Source: Pseudomonas sp. FeN3W (lineage in GTDB: Bacteria > Pseudomonadota > Gammaproteobacteria > Pseudomonadales > Pseudomonadaceae). Taken from it: a DNA stretch of 64,000 nucleotides. The notes under the pieces are model-generated. The model saw only the letters and a list, made by a program, of their open reading frames with translations, was not told the origin of the DNA and searched no databases. A program made the translations under genes and the position numbers. The stretch lies in the NCBI GenBank assembly GCA_030263805.2, contig CP136010.1, positions 868,001 to 932,000 of the forward strand, given 5' to 3'. Below, one piece after another: positions 35,062 through 43,864 of this stretch (position 1 is the first letter of the stretch; each line of letters starts with the position of its first letter).

Positions 35062-37095
35062 ATGCCCAACGCCCCAATCGCCCGCGCCGACACTGGCACC
35101 GATCCCTATCGCTGGCTGGAGAATCGCGACGCCGACGATGTGCTGGCGTACCTCAAAGCGGAGAACGCCTATCTCGAAGAACAGCTCGCCGACCAGGCTG
35201 GGCTGCGCGAGACGCTGTTCCAGGAAATCAAGGGCCGCATCCGCGAAACCGACCTGTCCCTGCCGTCGCCCTGGGGGCCGTGGCTGTATTACCAGCGCAC
35301 CACGGCTGGCGACGAATACCCGCGGCACTATCGCTGCCCGCGCCCGGTCGATGGCTCGCTCACCGTAGACGAGAACGCCGAACAGCTGCTGCTCGACCCC
35401 AACGAGCTGGCGGGCGGCGGCTTTCTATCCTTGGGCGCGTTCAGCGTCAGCCAGGATCACGCCAAGCTGGCCTACAGCCTCGATCGCGAAGGCGACGAGA
35501 TCTACCGCCTGTTCGTCAAGGACCTCGCCAGCGGCGACGTGACCGCCCTGCCCTTCGACGATTGCGACGGCAGCATGACCTGGGCCAACGACAGCCGGAC
35601 GCTGTTCTACGGTGAGCTGGACGACACCCACCGCCCACATAAGATCTACCGCCATCGCCTCGGGGAAACGGGCAGCAGCGAGGTTTATCACGACCCGGAC
35701 GGGCGCTTCTTCGTGCATTGCTACCGCACCAGCTCCGAGCGCCAGCTGGTGATTCTTTCCCACAGCAAGACCACCAGCGAAGCCTGGGTGCTGTCGGCGG
35801 ACGAGCCGGAAGGTCGGTGGACGTGCCTGGCACCACGCCAGGAAGACCACGAGTACTTTCCCGATCATGGCCTTCACGAGGGTCAGTGGAGCTGGCTGAT
35901 CCGCAGCAACCAGGCGGGCATCAACTTCGCCCTCTATCACGCCAGCGAGGCGCAGCCCGAGCGGGAGCGCTGGCAGGAACTGGTTGCCCATGACGACGCA
36001 GTGATGCTCGAGGATGTCAGCCTCAACGCCGAGGCGATCACCCTGACCCTGCGCGAAAGCGGCCTGCCGGTGATCGAGGTGCGGCCGCAGGGCGTGCAGC
36101 CCTATCGCCTGCAGCTGCCCGATGCGGCCTACAGCCTGCACGTGCAGAATTCGCTGGAATACACCAGCACGGTGATTCGCCTGCGCTATGAAGCGCTGAA
36201 TCGCCCGGCACAAGTCCGTCAGCTGACGCTGGCCGACGGCACGCAGGAAGTGCTCAAGGAAACCCCGGTGGAAGGCCCCTTCGATGCGGACGTCTATGAA
36301 AGTCGACGCATCTGGGCGACCGCGCAGGACGGCACGCAGATCCCCATCAGCCTGGTCGGCCGGCGTGACAGCTTCGGCAAGCCGGCCCCGCTCTATCTCT
36401 ATGGTTACGGCGCCTATGGGCACAGCCTCGATCCATGGTTCTCCCATGCGCGCCTGTCGCTGCTCGACCGCGGTTTCGTCTTCGCCATCGCTCATGTGCG
36501 TGGCGGCGGCGATCTCGGCGAAGCCTGGTATCGCGCCGGCAAGCTGGAACACAAGCCGAATACTTTCAGCGATTTCATCGCCTGCGCCGAGCAGCTGTTG
36601 GCCGATGGCTACACCACCTCAGCACGCCTGGCCATCAGCGGCGGCAGCGCCGGCGGCCTGCTGATCGGCGCAGTGCTCAACCTGCGCCCGGAGCTGTTCG
36701 GCGCAGCCGTCGCCGAGGTGCCCTTCGTCGACGTGCTGAACACCATGCTCAACGCCGACCTGCCGCTGACCGTGACCGAGTACGACGAATGGGGCGATCC
36801 GAATCAGCCGGAGGTGCATGAGCGGATCAAGGCCTACGCGCCCTACGAAAATATTCGCGCCCAGGCCTACCCCGCGCTGCTCGCCGTGGCCGGCTACAAC
36901 GACAGCCGCGTGCAGTACTGGGAAGCCGCCAAATGGGTCGCCAAGCTGCGCGCCACCCGCACCGACGACAACCTGCTGCTGCTCAAGACCGAATTCGGCG
37001 CCGGCCACGGTGGCATGAGCGGTCGCTACCAGGCACTCAAGGACGTGGCGCTGGAGTACGCCTTCGTGCTCAAGGTATTCGGCATGGCCGCTTAA
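35062..37095 (+). CDS. ptrB: oligopeptidase B (protease II)
   Basis: A 677-residue S9 serine peptidase cutting small peptides after Arg or Lys. The N-terminal beta-propeller (residues about 70-400) gates the C-terminal alpha/beta-hydrolase domain; nucleophile Ser is in LAISGGSAGGLLIGA (about residue 530), His in EFGAGHGGMSGRY (about 652). DPYRWLENRDADDVLAYLKA at the N-terminus is a family hallmark. The ATG at 35062 is preferred; upstream codons are not conserved. Confidence 0.95.
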   Translation: MPNAPIARADTGTDPYRWLENRDADDVLAYLKAENAYLEEQLADQAGLRETLFQEIKGRIRETDLSLPSPWGPWLYYQRTTAGDEYPRHYRCPRPVDGSLTVDENAEQLLLDPNELAGGGFLSLGAFSVSQDHAKLAYSLDREGDEIYRLFVKDLASGDVTALPFDDCDGSMTWANDSRTLFYGELDDTHRPHKIYRHRLGETGSSEVYHDPDGRFFVHCYRTSSERQLVILSHSKTTSEAWVLSADEPEGRWTCLAPRQEDHEYFPDHGLHEGQWSWLIRSNQAGINFALYHASEAQPERERWQELVAHDDAVMLEDVSLNAEAITLTLRESGLPVIEVRPQGVQPYRLQLPDAAYSLHVQNSLEYTSTVIRLRYEALNRPAQVRQLTLADGTQEVLKETPVEGPFDADVYESRRIWATAQDGTQIPISLVGRRDSFGKPAPLYLYGYGAYGHSLDPWFSHARLSLLDRGFVFAIAHVRGGGDLGEAWYRAGKLEHKPNTFSDFIACAEQLLADGYTTSARLAISGGSAGGLLIGAVLNLRPELFGAAVAEVPFVDVLNTMLNADLPLTVTEYDEWGDPNQPEVHERIKAYAPYENIRAQAYPALLAVAGYNDSRVQYWEAAKWVAKLRATRTDDNLLLLKTEFGAGHGGMSGRYQALKDVALEYAFVLKVFGMAA

Positions 37096-37390
37096 CGCGC
37101 GCGCGGCCTGTCGGGTCGGGTTGCGCGAGACATTCATCCTCGGGGCCAGCCGCGAAGCATGACTGCGTCACGTCGGTCTTCCGGACTTGGCCGCGAAGTT
37201 CGTCCGTCGCGCTTTACGATTCGCGGTCACTCCGACGAATTACCGAGCCCCTGGATTTCTCCCCATCACATTCCCCTGGCTTCCTACAACGCCGATTTCA
37301 CCGGCGTTGCCGCCAGATGCCGACCTGCGGCACCGAACAGCCTGCGCCGGCGAGAGTCATTCATTGAGAATGTCCTCGTCGGAGCCACCC
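37096..37390 (+). other. intergenic region before the DUF2892 gene
   Basis: About 295 bp with no supported gene. A small inverted repeat (CAACGCCGATTTCACCGGCGTTG, 37288-37310) lies in its centre, and AT-richer sequence towards 37370 may hold the promoter of the following gene. The 5' extension of the downstream frame through this region has no coding character. Confidence 0.35.
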
Positions 37391-37753
37391 ATGAACAACA
37401 AGTCCTCGAACCACCAGAATCAGAACGTCCACGGCTGGGAGCGCGCCATGTCCCTGGCCGGCGGGCTGTATTTCCTTGCCAAGGGCCTCAGCCGCGGCGG
37501 CCTGGGCGGACTACTGCAGCTGGGCATCGGCGGGCTGGCGCTGTCGCGCGGCATAACCGGGCACTGCGAAGCCAAGCGCGTGTTCAATGAAATCAACGAA
37601 CAGGCCGGCATGGCCGAAGGCCGCTCGCACCAGATGCCGTTCGAACGCTCGGAAAAGGATAGTCAGCAACTGCAGGCCAATGCCGCGGCTGCCACCAACG
37701 GCACCAGCGTAACCGGCAATGACAGCCTGAAAAGTCCGCCCGCCGGCGTCTGA
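37391..37753 (+). CDS. DUF2892 membrane protein
   Basis: A 120-residue protein with two hydrophobic segments (AMSLAGGLYFLAKGLSRGG, LLQLGIGGLALSRGITGHC) characteristic of DUF2892, an inner-membrane family of unknown function that often includes a conserved Cys as here. The polar C-terminal tail is rich in Ala, Asn and Ser. The start at 37391 is chosen because the DUF2892 core begins about 20 residues later and the upstream frame is unlike protein. Confidence 0.75.
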   Translation: MNNKSSNHQNQNVHGWERAMSLAGGLYFLAKGLSRGGLGGLLQLGIGGLALSRGITGHCEAKRVFNEINEQAGMAEGRSHQMPFERSEKDSQQLQANAAAATNGTSVTGNDSLKSPPAGV

Positions 37754-37770
37754 TTGCGCCGCGGGCAGGC

Positions 37771-37804
37771 CTGTGGGAGCAGACTTGTCCGCGAATGCGG
37801 CTGG
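37771..37804 (+). repeat. Pseudomonas REP-like element
   Basis: CTGTGGGAGCAGACTTGTCC and the following GCGAATGCGGCTGG match the common extragenic repeat of Pseudomonas (GTGGGAGC...CTTG...CGCGAA pattern), found in hundreds of copies per genome and capable of a hairpin. It is a single copy in the gap between the DUF2892 gene and acsA. Confidence 0.7.
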
Positions 37805-37876
37805 CCCACCATGTCGCGGAGAAATTAGTGCCGGCGAGTCGAGCCTTTACCGCAGGGCAAAGCTCGCGGGGTGGAG

Positions 37877-37909
37877 GCGACCGGATGCGTGACTTCGCTC
37901 CGGTCGCCC
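37877..37909 (-). terminator. hairpin downstream of acsA
   Basis: GGCGACCGG and CCGGTCGCC form a 9-bp stem with a 15-nt loop, 8 bp beyond the acsA stop on the minus strand. There is no T-run, so termination would be Rho-assisted or the hairpin may protect the transcript. Confidence 0.45.
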
Positions 37910-37916
37910 TCTGCCT

Positions 37917-39872
37917 TCAGCGCATCTTCACCGCCTCATGGGCCTCGATCAGCTGATCGACCACACCAGGATCGGCCAGGGTCGAGGTGTCGCCCAGCGC
38001 GTCATAGTCGTCCGCGGCGATCTTGCGCAGCAGCCGGCGCATGATCTTGCCGGAGCGCGTCTTCGGCAGCCCAGGGGCCCACTGGATCACATCCGGCACG
38101 GCGATCGGCCCGATCTCCTTGCGCACCCATTGCTGCAACTCCTGACGCAACGCATCCGTGGGCTCCACACCGCTGACCAAGGTCACATACACGTATATCG
38201 CCTGCCCCTTCAGCGCATGCGGAACGCCCACCGCTGCAGCTTCGGCCACCCTGGCATGGGCGACCATGGCGCTTTCGATCTCCGCGGTGCCCATGCGGTG
38301 CCCGGACACATTGAGCACGTCATCCACCCTTCCGGTGATCCAGTAATAGCCATCCTCGTCGCGGCGCGCGCCGTCGCCGGTGAAGTACATGCCGCGGAAG
38401 GTCTTGAAGTAGGTGTCGACGAAGCGGTCGTGGTCCTTGTAGATGGTGCGCATCTGTCCCGGCCAGGAGTCGAGGATCACCAGATTGCCCTCGGCAGGGC
38501 CTTCGAGCAGATTGCCGAGGTTGTCCACCAACCCCGGCACCACGCCGAACAGCGGGCGCGTGGCGGAGCCCGGCTTGAGCGCAGTAGCCCCCGGTAGCGG
38601 GCTGATCAGGATGCCGCCGGTCTCGGTCTGCCACCAAGTATCGACGATGGGGCAGCGCGATTGTCCGACCGTTTCGTAATACCAGTGCCACGCCTCGGGA
38701 TTGATCGGTTCGCCCACCGTGCCGAGCAGGCGCAGGCTGGAGCCGTCGCCCCCCTCCACCGCCGCGGCCCCCTCGGCCATCATGGCGCGGATCGCCGTGG
38801 GCGCCGTGTAGAGGATGTTCACCTTGTGCTTGTCGATGATCCGGGCGATGCGCGTAACGTCCGGATGATTCGGCACGCCTTCGTACATCAGCGTCGTCGC
38901 ACCGTTGGCCAGCGGGCCGTAGATCAGGTAGCTGTGCCCGGTGATCCAGCCGATATCGGCCGTGCACCAATAGACCTCCCCGGGGCGGTAGTCGAACACC
39001 CGCTCATGGGTCAGCGCGGCATAGAGCAGATAGCCGCCGCAGGTATGCAGAACACCCTTCGGCTTGCCCGTGGAGCCTGAGGTATAAAGGATGAACAGCG
39101 GCTCCTCGGCCCCCATCTCCTTCGGTGCGCAGACCTCACCGGCCACGTGCATCAGATCGTCGTAGCAGATGTCGCGATGCGAGTGCCAGCGGATGTCGGC
39201 CCCCGTGCGGCGCACGACGATGATCTTCTGCACGCAGCTGGTCTGCGGGTTGGTCAGCGCCTCGTCGACGTTCTCCTTGAGCGGCACCGGTTTGCCGCCG
39301 CGAATGCCTTCGTCGGCGGTGATCACGATCTTCGACTGACCATCGATGATGCGCCCGGCCAGCGCTTCCGGGGAGAAGCCACCGAACACCACCGAGTGGA
39401 TCGCGCCGATGCGCGCGCACGCCAGCATCGCCACCGCCGCCTCGGGAATCATCGGCATGTAGAGGGTCACCACGTCGCCGCGGTGAACATCCTGCCCGCG
39501 CAGGGCATTGGCGAACTTGCTGACTTCCTGGTGCAGCTCGCGATAGGTGATCTCGCGATGCTCGGAAGGATCATCGCCCTCCCAGATGATTGCCACCTGA
39601 TCGCCGCGCTCGGCCAGGTGCCGATCCAGACAATTGGCCGAGACATTGAGCGTACCGTCGGCGAACCATTTGATGTCCACGTGGTGATCGTCGAAGGAGG
39701 TACGCTTGACCTCGGTGAAAGGCCGGATCCAGTCCAGCCGCGCCGCCTGCTCGCGCCAGAATCCTTCAGGGTTGATCACCGACTGCTGGTACATGGCCTT
39801 GTAACTGGCTTCGTTGGTCAGTGACTGAGCGGCCACCTCGGGCCGAACCGGATATACGGACGCAGCGCTCAT
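37917..39872 (-). CDS. acsA: acetyl-CoA synthetase
   Basis: A 651-residue AMP-forming acyl-CoA synthetase converting acetate, ATP and CoA to acetyl-CoA. The P-loop-like motif is LYTSGSTGKPKGVLHTCGGY (about residue 263), WWQTETGG follows near 413, and the C-terminal acetylation-regulated Lys is in KTRSGKIMRRLLRK (about 610). The start at 39872 gives the standard Acs N-terminus. In PAO1 acsA adjoins the itaconate/TRAP locus; here about 8.5 kb of other genes and cassettes intervene. Confidence 0.96.
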   Translation of the reverse strand: MSAASVYPVRPEVAAQSLTNEASYKAMYQQSVINPEGFWREQAARLDWIRPFTEVKRTSFDDHHVDIKWFADGTLNVSANCLDRHLAERGDQVAIIWEGDDPSEHREITYRELHQEVSKFANALRGQDVHRGDVVTLYMPMIPEAAVAMLACARIGAIHSVVFGGFSPEALAGRIIDGQSKIVITADEGIRGGKPVPLKENVDEALTNPQTSCVQKIIVVRRTGADIRWHSHRDICYDDLMHVAGEVCAPKEMGAEEPLFILYTSGSTGKPKGVLHTCGGYLLYAALTHERVFDYRPGEVYWCTADIGWITGHSYLIYGPLANGATTLMYEGVPNHPDVTRIARIIDKHKVNILYTAPTAIRAMMAEGAAAVEGGDGSSLRLLGTVGEPINPEAWHWYYETVGQSRCPIVDTWWQTETGGILISPLPGATALKPGSATRPLFGVVPGLVDNLGNLLEGPAEGNLVILDSWPGQMRTIYKDHDRFVDTYFKTFRGMYFTGDGARRDEDGYYWITGRVDDVLNVSGHRMGTAEIESAMVAHARVAEAAAVGVPHALKGQAIYVYVTLVSGVEPTDALRQELQQWVRKEIGPIAVPDVIQWAPGLPKTRSGKIMRRLLRKIAADDYDALGDTSTLADPGVVDQLIEAHEAVKMR

Positions 39873-40255
39873 GGCAGTTCCTCGTCTGTCTTGTTGGTAT
39901 GCAGAACCCTGTCCAGCAGGCGAACCCAATAACCAACCCAGCGCCTGTCAGACGGTGCAATCCAGCCAAGCACGCCACCCATGGCGTATCGGCTTTGCTC
40001 AAGCATAGACCGCGCCTCGTCGCATGCGTGCGCGCTGCCGCCATTCGCCAGAGCTTTCACGTAGCTGAATGCTTCAGTCCCGACACCAGCGGATGCGTTT
40101 TGCGGACAAAAAAAAGCGGCCTCAGGGGCCGCTCGGTCAACCATCCGGTTGGAATACACACGTGTCCGATCACGCAGATAGACCCCGCCATTCTGTGCAG
40201 CAGGCACACTGGCCGAAACTGCACATTGGTCTAACAGACTATTGGCGGGCTTGCC
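39873..40255 (-). other. acsA upstream region
   Basis: A 383-bp gap holding the acsA promoter and the dctP terminator at 40115. On the minus strand a frame from about 40064 to 39869 (GSAHACDEARSMLEQSRYAM, RRWVGYWVRLLDRVLH) looks weakly protein-like and its stop overlaps the acsA ATG; with no clear start or recognised family I do not call it a gene. Confidence 0.35.
40108..40133 (-). terminator. rho-independent terminator
   Basis: On the minus strand AGCGGCC-CCTGA-GGCCGCT is followed by TTTTTTTTG. It ends leftward transcription from the dctP gene, whose stop is about 120 bp upstream. Confidence 0.88.
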
Positions 40256-41254
40256 TCAGGACGCATCGTTGGCCGCCTGGGCCGCCTCGATCAGCTCCTT
40301 GCCGATCTCGTCCTCGAACTTGTTCCAGGCTGGCTGCACCGCCTCGCGCCAGCGGGCGCGCTGCTCGTCGGTGAGCACCAGAATCTCGCTCTTGCCCGAG
40401 TCGATGACGCCCTGCTTGGCCTTCTCGTTCAGCGCTTCGGCCTGGCGATTCACCTCCACGGTAACCTCATCGATGATCGTCTCCAGCTCGCCGCGCACAT
40501 CCGCGGGCAGGCCGTTCCAGAACCTGGTGTTGGTGATCAGCAGGTAGTTGCCGATGCCGTGGCCGGATTCGGTGATGTACTTCTGCACCTCGTGGTACTT
40601 CTGGCTGTAGATGTTCGACCAGGGATTGTCCTGGGCATTGACCACGCCGGTCTGCAGGCCCTGGTATATCTCAGCGAAGGCCATCTTGCGCGGCACGGCA
40701 CGCAGGGCGGTGTACTGCGCGGCCTGCAGGTCCGACGGCTGCACACGGAATTTCAACCCGCGGGCATCGGCCGGCTCGCGCAGCGGCTTGTTGGCAGTGA
40801 AGTGGCGCATGCCGTTGAGCCAGTAGGCCAGGCCGGTGATGCCCTTGTCCTCCATGGACTTGAGCATCGCGCGGCCCTTGTCCGACTGCTGGAAGCGCTG
40901 CGCCGCGGCCATGTCGTCGAACAGGAACATCAGGTCGAACAGCTGCAGCTGCTTGGTGTACTGCTCGAGCTTCGACGGTGCCGGCGCCAGCAGCTGCACC
41001 TCGTTCATCAGCAGCGCCTCCATCTCCTTGCCGTCGCCATACAGCGAGGAGTTGGCGAACACCTGCACTTCCACCTGACCGGGCAGGCGCTCTTCCACGA
41101 GCTTCTTGAACATCAGCGCACCCTGGCCTTTCGGCGTGCTGTCGGCGGTGATGTGGGAGAACTTGATCAGGATCGGATCGGCCTGGGCGCCGAGCACGGT
41201 GAACAGTGCCGAAGCGGCGAGCAGGCGGGTGATGCCACGGGTGAGTCGTGCCAT
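40256..41254 (-). CDS. dctP: TRAP transporter substrate-binding protein DctP (copy 1)
   Basis: A 332-residue periplasmic binding protein with a signal peptide (MARLTRGITRLLAASALFTV, cleavage near AQA, residue 24). The DctP fold shows FSHITADSTPKGQGAL, YGDGKEMEALLMNEVQL and EIYQGLQTGVVNAQDNPWSN; the Arg in LKFRVQ (about residue 169) normally binds the substrate carboxylate. The DctQ and DctM membrane subunits are not encoded nearby. It is closely similar to the second DctP at 48.4 kb. The adjacent LysR, CoA-transferase and lyase genes suggest it captures a C5-C6 dicarboxylate. Confidence 0.9.
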   Translation of the reverse strand: MARLTRGITRLLAASALFTVLGAQADPILIKFSHITADSTPKGQGALMFKKLVEERLPGQVEVQVFANSSLYGDGKEMEALLMNEVQLLAPAPSKLEQYTKQLQLFDLMFLFDDMAAAQRFQQSDKGRAMLKSMEDKGITGLAYWLNGMRHFTANKPLREPADARGLKFRVQPSDLQAAQYTALRAVPRKMAFAEIYQGLQTGVVNAQDNPWSNIYSQKYHEVQKYITESGHGIGNYLLITNTRFWNGLPADVRGELETIIDEVTVEVNRQAEALNEKAKQGVIDSGKSEILVLTDEQRARWREAVQPAWNKFEDEIGKELIEAAQAANDAS

Positions 41255-41399
41255 GGGGAGCTCCGTTTTGTAGTTGTGTGAGCCATATTGCTGACCCGAC
41301 TCTACCCCGGCATCGCCACGCGCTGAATTGCTATTTGACCAAGCGAGACTTCGTGCCTGACGAAGGCAGCAGCGCAATCACACGGCGAGACGCGCGTCT

Positions 41400-42299
41400 T
41401 CAGCCATTGCCTTCGCGAGCGGTGAGGTGCTCGAGCATCTGCCGGGCAGTCACCGACAGGCTTTCCAGATTGCGCACGCCCAGCTTCAGCTCCCGTCGCG
41501 CCCAGGCATCGCTCAACGGCACGATGGCCACGTCCAGCGCCGGCAGGTAGTTGCGCACCACTTGCTCGGGCAGCACGCCGATGCCCATGCCGGTATGGAT
41601 CATCCGGCAGATCGCCTCGAAGCTGCGCACCTGGATGCGCAGGCGCAGCGGTGTACCCATCTGCTGTGCCGACTGCTGCAGCAGGGCATGCAGCGAGGCG
41701 TCCTGCTGCAGGCCGATGAAGTCGAAGCCTGCCGCCTCGCGCAATGCAATGCATTCGCGGCCGGCCAGCGGATGCTCGCGTGGCGTGACCAGCACCAGCC
41801 GATCCTCGCGGTAGGGAAACACCTGCAGGTCCTCGGCCGGCATGTGCCCGGCGAAGATGCCGATATCGGTCAGCCCCTCGCGCAGCGCACGCAGGGTGTC
41901 ACTGCTGACCCGCTCCTCCAGGTCGATCTTCACCTCCGGATGCTGGTGGGCAAAGGCGCTCAGGTCCTCGGGCAGGAACTCGATCACCGCTGAGGTGTTG
42001 GCGTGGATGCGCACATGGCCCTTCACGCCCTGGCTGAACTCGCTCAAATCGGCGTCCAGCTGTTGCAGATTGTCCAACAGGTTGCGCGCATGGTGCAGCA
42101 GCGCGTGGCCGGCCGGTGTCAGCTCGACGCCCTTGGGTTGGCGATAGAGCAGGCTGACACCGAGCTGCCCTTCCAGATCGCTGACGCGCTTGCTCACCGC
42201 CGCCAGGGCGAGGTGCTCGCGCTCGGCGGCGCGGGTCAGACTGCGGGTCTCGGCGATGGCGACGAACAGCCGAAGGGTGACGAAATCGATGCGACGCAT
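41400..42299 (-). CDS. LysR-family regulator of the CoA-transferase/lyase module
   Basis: A 299-residue regulator. The HTH is at residues 1-60 (MRRIDFVTLRLFVAIAETRS, LAAVSKRVSDLEGQLGVSLL), the effector domain 90-299. It is divergent from the CoA-transferase gene at 42476 and upstream of dctP (145-bp gap), the typical arrangement for control of an adjacent catabolic set. It resembles the LysR at 55860 (LYRQPKGVELTPAGH against LYRDSRGVELTPAGH), so the two modules probably respond to related acids. The start at 42299 matches the family N-terminus. Confidence 0.9.
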   Translation of the reverse strand: MRRIDFVTLRLFVAIAETRSLTRAAEREHLALAAVSKRVSDLEGQLGVSLLYRQPKGVELTPAGHALLHHARNLLDNLQQLDADLSEFSQGVKGHVRIHANTSAVIEFLPEDLSAFAHQHPEVKIDLEERVSSDTLRALREGLTDIGIFAGHMPAEDLQVFPYREDRLVLVTPREHPLAGRECIALREAAGFDFIGLQQDASLHALLQQSAQQMGTPLRLRIQVRSFEAICRMIHTGMGIGVLPEQVVRNYLPALDVAIVPLSDAWARRELKLGVRNLESLSVTARQMLEHLTAREGNG

Positions 42300-42346
42300 A
42301 TTGGATTCCCGTATTCGCGGTAGACGAAGCATGCGCTGCCCGACCT

Positions 42347-42362
42347 GAGCTTTTCAAAGCTC
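42347..42362. promoter_or_regulatory. candidate LysR operator
   Basis: GAGCTTTTCAAAGCTC, a 16-bp near-palindrome, lies in the 176-bp divergent region between the LysR gene and the CoA-transferase gene, about 50 bp from the LysR start. It is a plausible regulator binding site; the link is inferred from position and symmetry only. Confidence 0.4.
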
Positions 42363-42475
42363 CTTTCGTCTTAGCCTTCGTGAGGCGCGAAACCTTACTT
42401 GGCCAACGGCCAATTGTCCGCTGCCGATGCGTCGGTCATGCTCGGCACCATGAATCAACCGGCACAGGTGTCGTG

Positions 42476-43678
42476 ATGAGCGAACAGACAGACAAGAACC
42501 TGCCGCTGCAGGGCCTCAAGGTGATCGAGATGGGCCAGCTGATCGCCGGCCCTTTCGCCAGCAAGCTGCTCGGCGAATTCGGCGCCGATGTGATCAAGAT
42601 CGAGCCGCCCAAGGTCGGCGACCCGCTGCGCAAGTGGCGCAAGCTCAAGGACGGCACCTCGCTCTGGTGGCATGTGCAGTCACGCAACAAGCGCTCGGTG
42701 ACGCTCGATCTCAAGGCCGCGGAAGGCCAGGAAATCGTCCGCCAGCTGGTGGCCGAAGCCGACATTCTGGTGGAGAACTTCCGCCCTGGCACGCTGGAAG
42801 AATGGGGCCTGGGCTGGGATGAGCTGTCGAAGCTGAACCCGCGGCTGATCATGCTGCGCATTTCCGGATATGGCCAGACCGGCCCCTATCGCGACCTGCC
42901 GGGCTTCGGCGTGATCGGCGAAGCCATGGGTGGCCTGCGCCACCTGTCCGGCTATCCGGGCCAGCCGCCGGTGCGGGTTGGCGTCAGCATCGGCGATTCG
43001 CTGTCCTCGCTGTACGGCGTGATCGGTGTATTGCTCGCCCTGCAGGAGCGCAACCGCAGCGGCCAGGGCCAGGAGATCGACGTGGCGCTGTACGAGTCGG
43101 TGTTCGCCATGATGGAAAGCCTCGTGCCCGAATACGACGCCTTCGGCTACGTACGCGAGCCGGCTGGCAGCGCCCTGCCCGGCATCACCCCGTCCAATTC
43201 CTATTTGTGCAACGACGGCGCCTACGTGCTGATCGCCGGCAATGGCGACAGCATCTACAAGCGCCTGATGATCCTGATGGGCCGCCAGGACCTGGCCGAC
43301 GACCCGCGCTTCGCCCACAACGACGGCCGCGCGCAGCACGCCGAACTGATCGACGCGGCCATCGGCGAGTGGACCCTCCGCCACGACCGCGACGCGGTGA
43401 TCGAAGCACTCAAGGGCGCCCGCGTGCCGGCCGGCTATCCCTACACCGCCGCCGATATCGTCAAGGACCCGCACTACCTGGCGCGGCAGATGATCGAGCG
43501 GGTCGAGACCTTCGCCGGCCCACTCAAGGTGCCGGGCGTGCTGCCCAAGCTGTCGCGCACCCCGGGACGCATCGGCGAGGGCGGCCCGCAACTGGGCGAG
43601 CACACCGACGACGTGCTGGCCGGCCTCGGCCTCACCGATGAACAACGCCAGGGCCTGCGCGAGCGCGGGATCATCTGA
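42476..43678 (+). CDS. CaiB/BaiF class III CoA-transferase
   Basis: A 400-residue family III CoA-transferase that moves CoA between acids through an acyl-enzyme. LQGLKVIEMGQLIAGPFASK opens the Rossmann part, and GQEIDVALYESVFAMMESL (about residue 200) is the active-site helix. The residue normally given as catalytic Asp is Glu here. With the HMG-CoA-lyase-type gene 186 bp downstream it could activate 3-hydroxy-3-methylglutarate or a related acid using succinyl-CoA, as human SUGCT does; the substrate is inferred. The start at 42476 has a weak ribosome-binding site; GTG 42473 is possible. Confidence 0.88.
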   Translation: MSEQTDKNLPLQGLKVIEMGQLIAGPFASKLLGEFGADVIKIEPPKVGDPLRKWRKLKDGTSLWWHVQSRNKRSVTLDLKAAEGQEIVRQLVAEADILVENFRPGTLEEWGLGWDELSKLNPRLIMLRISGYGQTGPYRDLPGFGVIGEAMGGLRHLSGYPGQPPVRVGVSIGDSLSSLYGVIGVLLALQERNRSGQGQEIDVALYESVFAMMESLVPEYDAFGYVREPAGSALPGITPSNSYLCNDGAYVLIAGNGDSIYKRLMILMGRQDLADDPRFAHNDGRAQHAELIDAAIGEWTLRHDRDAVIEALKGARVPAGYPYTAADIVKDPHYLARQMIERVETFAGPLKVPGVLPKLSRTPGRIGEGGPQLGEHTDDVLAGLGLTDEQRQGLRERGII

Positions 43679-43685
43679 CACTTCT

Positions 43686-43847
43686 CGTAGGGTGGATGAC
43701 GCCTTTTTCATCCACCACGACATTCCCGAAACGGTGGATGGATGGAGCTCATCCACCCTACGCCCATACGTAGGGTGGACAACGCGAAGCTTGTCCACCT
43801 CCGAAGCAACCGAAAAGGTGGATGGATGAAGCGTCATCCACCCTACG
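43686..43847. repeat. two tandem GTAGGGTGGA palindromic elements
   Basis: Two units, 43686-43762 and 43769-43847, each begin CGTAGGGTGGA and end TCCACCCTACG, so each can fold into one long imperfect hairpin. They fill the gap between the CoA-transferase and lyase genes. The same family occurs at 51544 and 53406. Within the element a readable frame exists, but it is not a gene. Confidence 0.88.
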
Positions 43848-43864
43848 AAACCCCAGGACTCCCC

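Noticed and set aside
39869..40207. A small gene upstream of acsA on the minus strand
   Set aside because: The left half looks weakly coding, but the frame crosses a strong terminator, there is no good start and no family is recognised.
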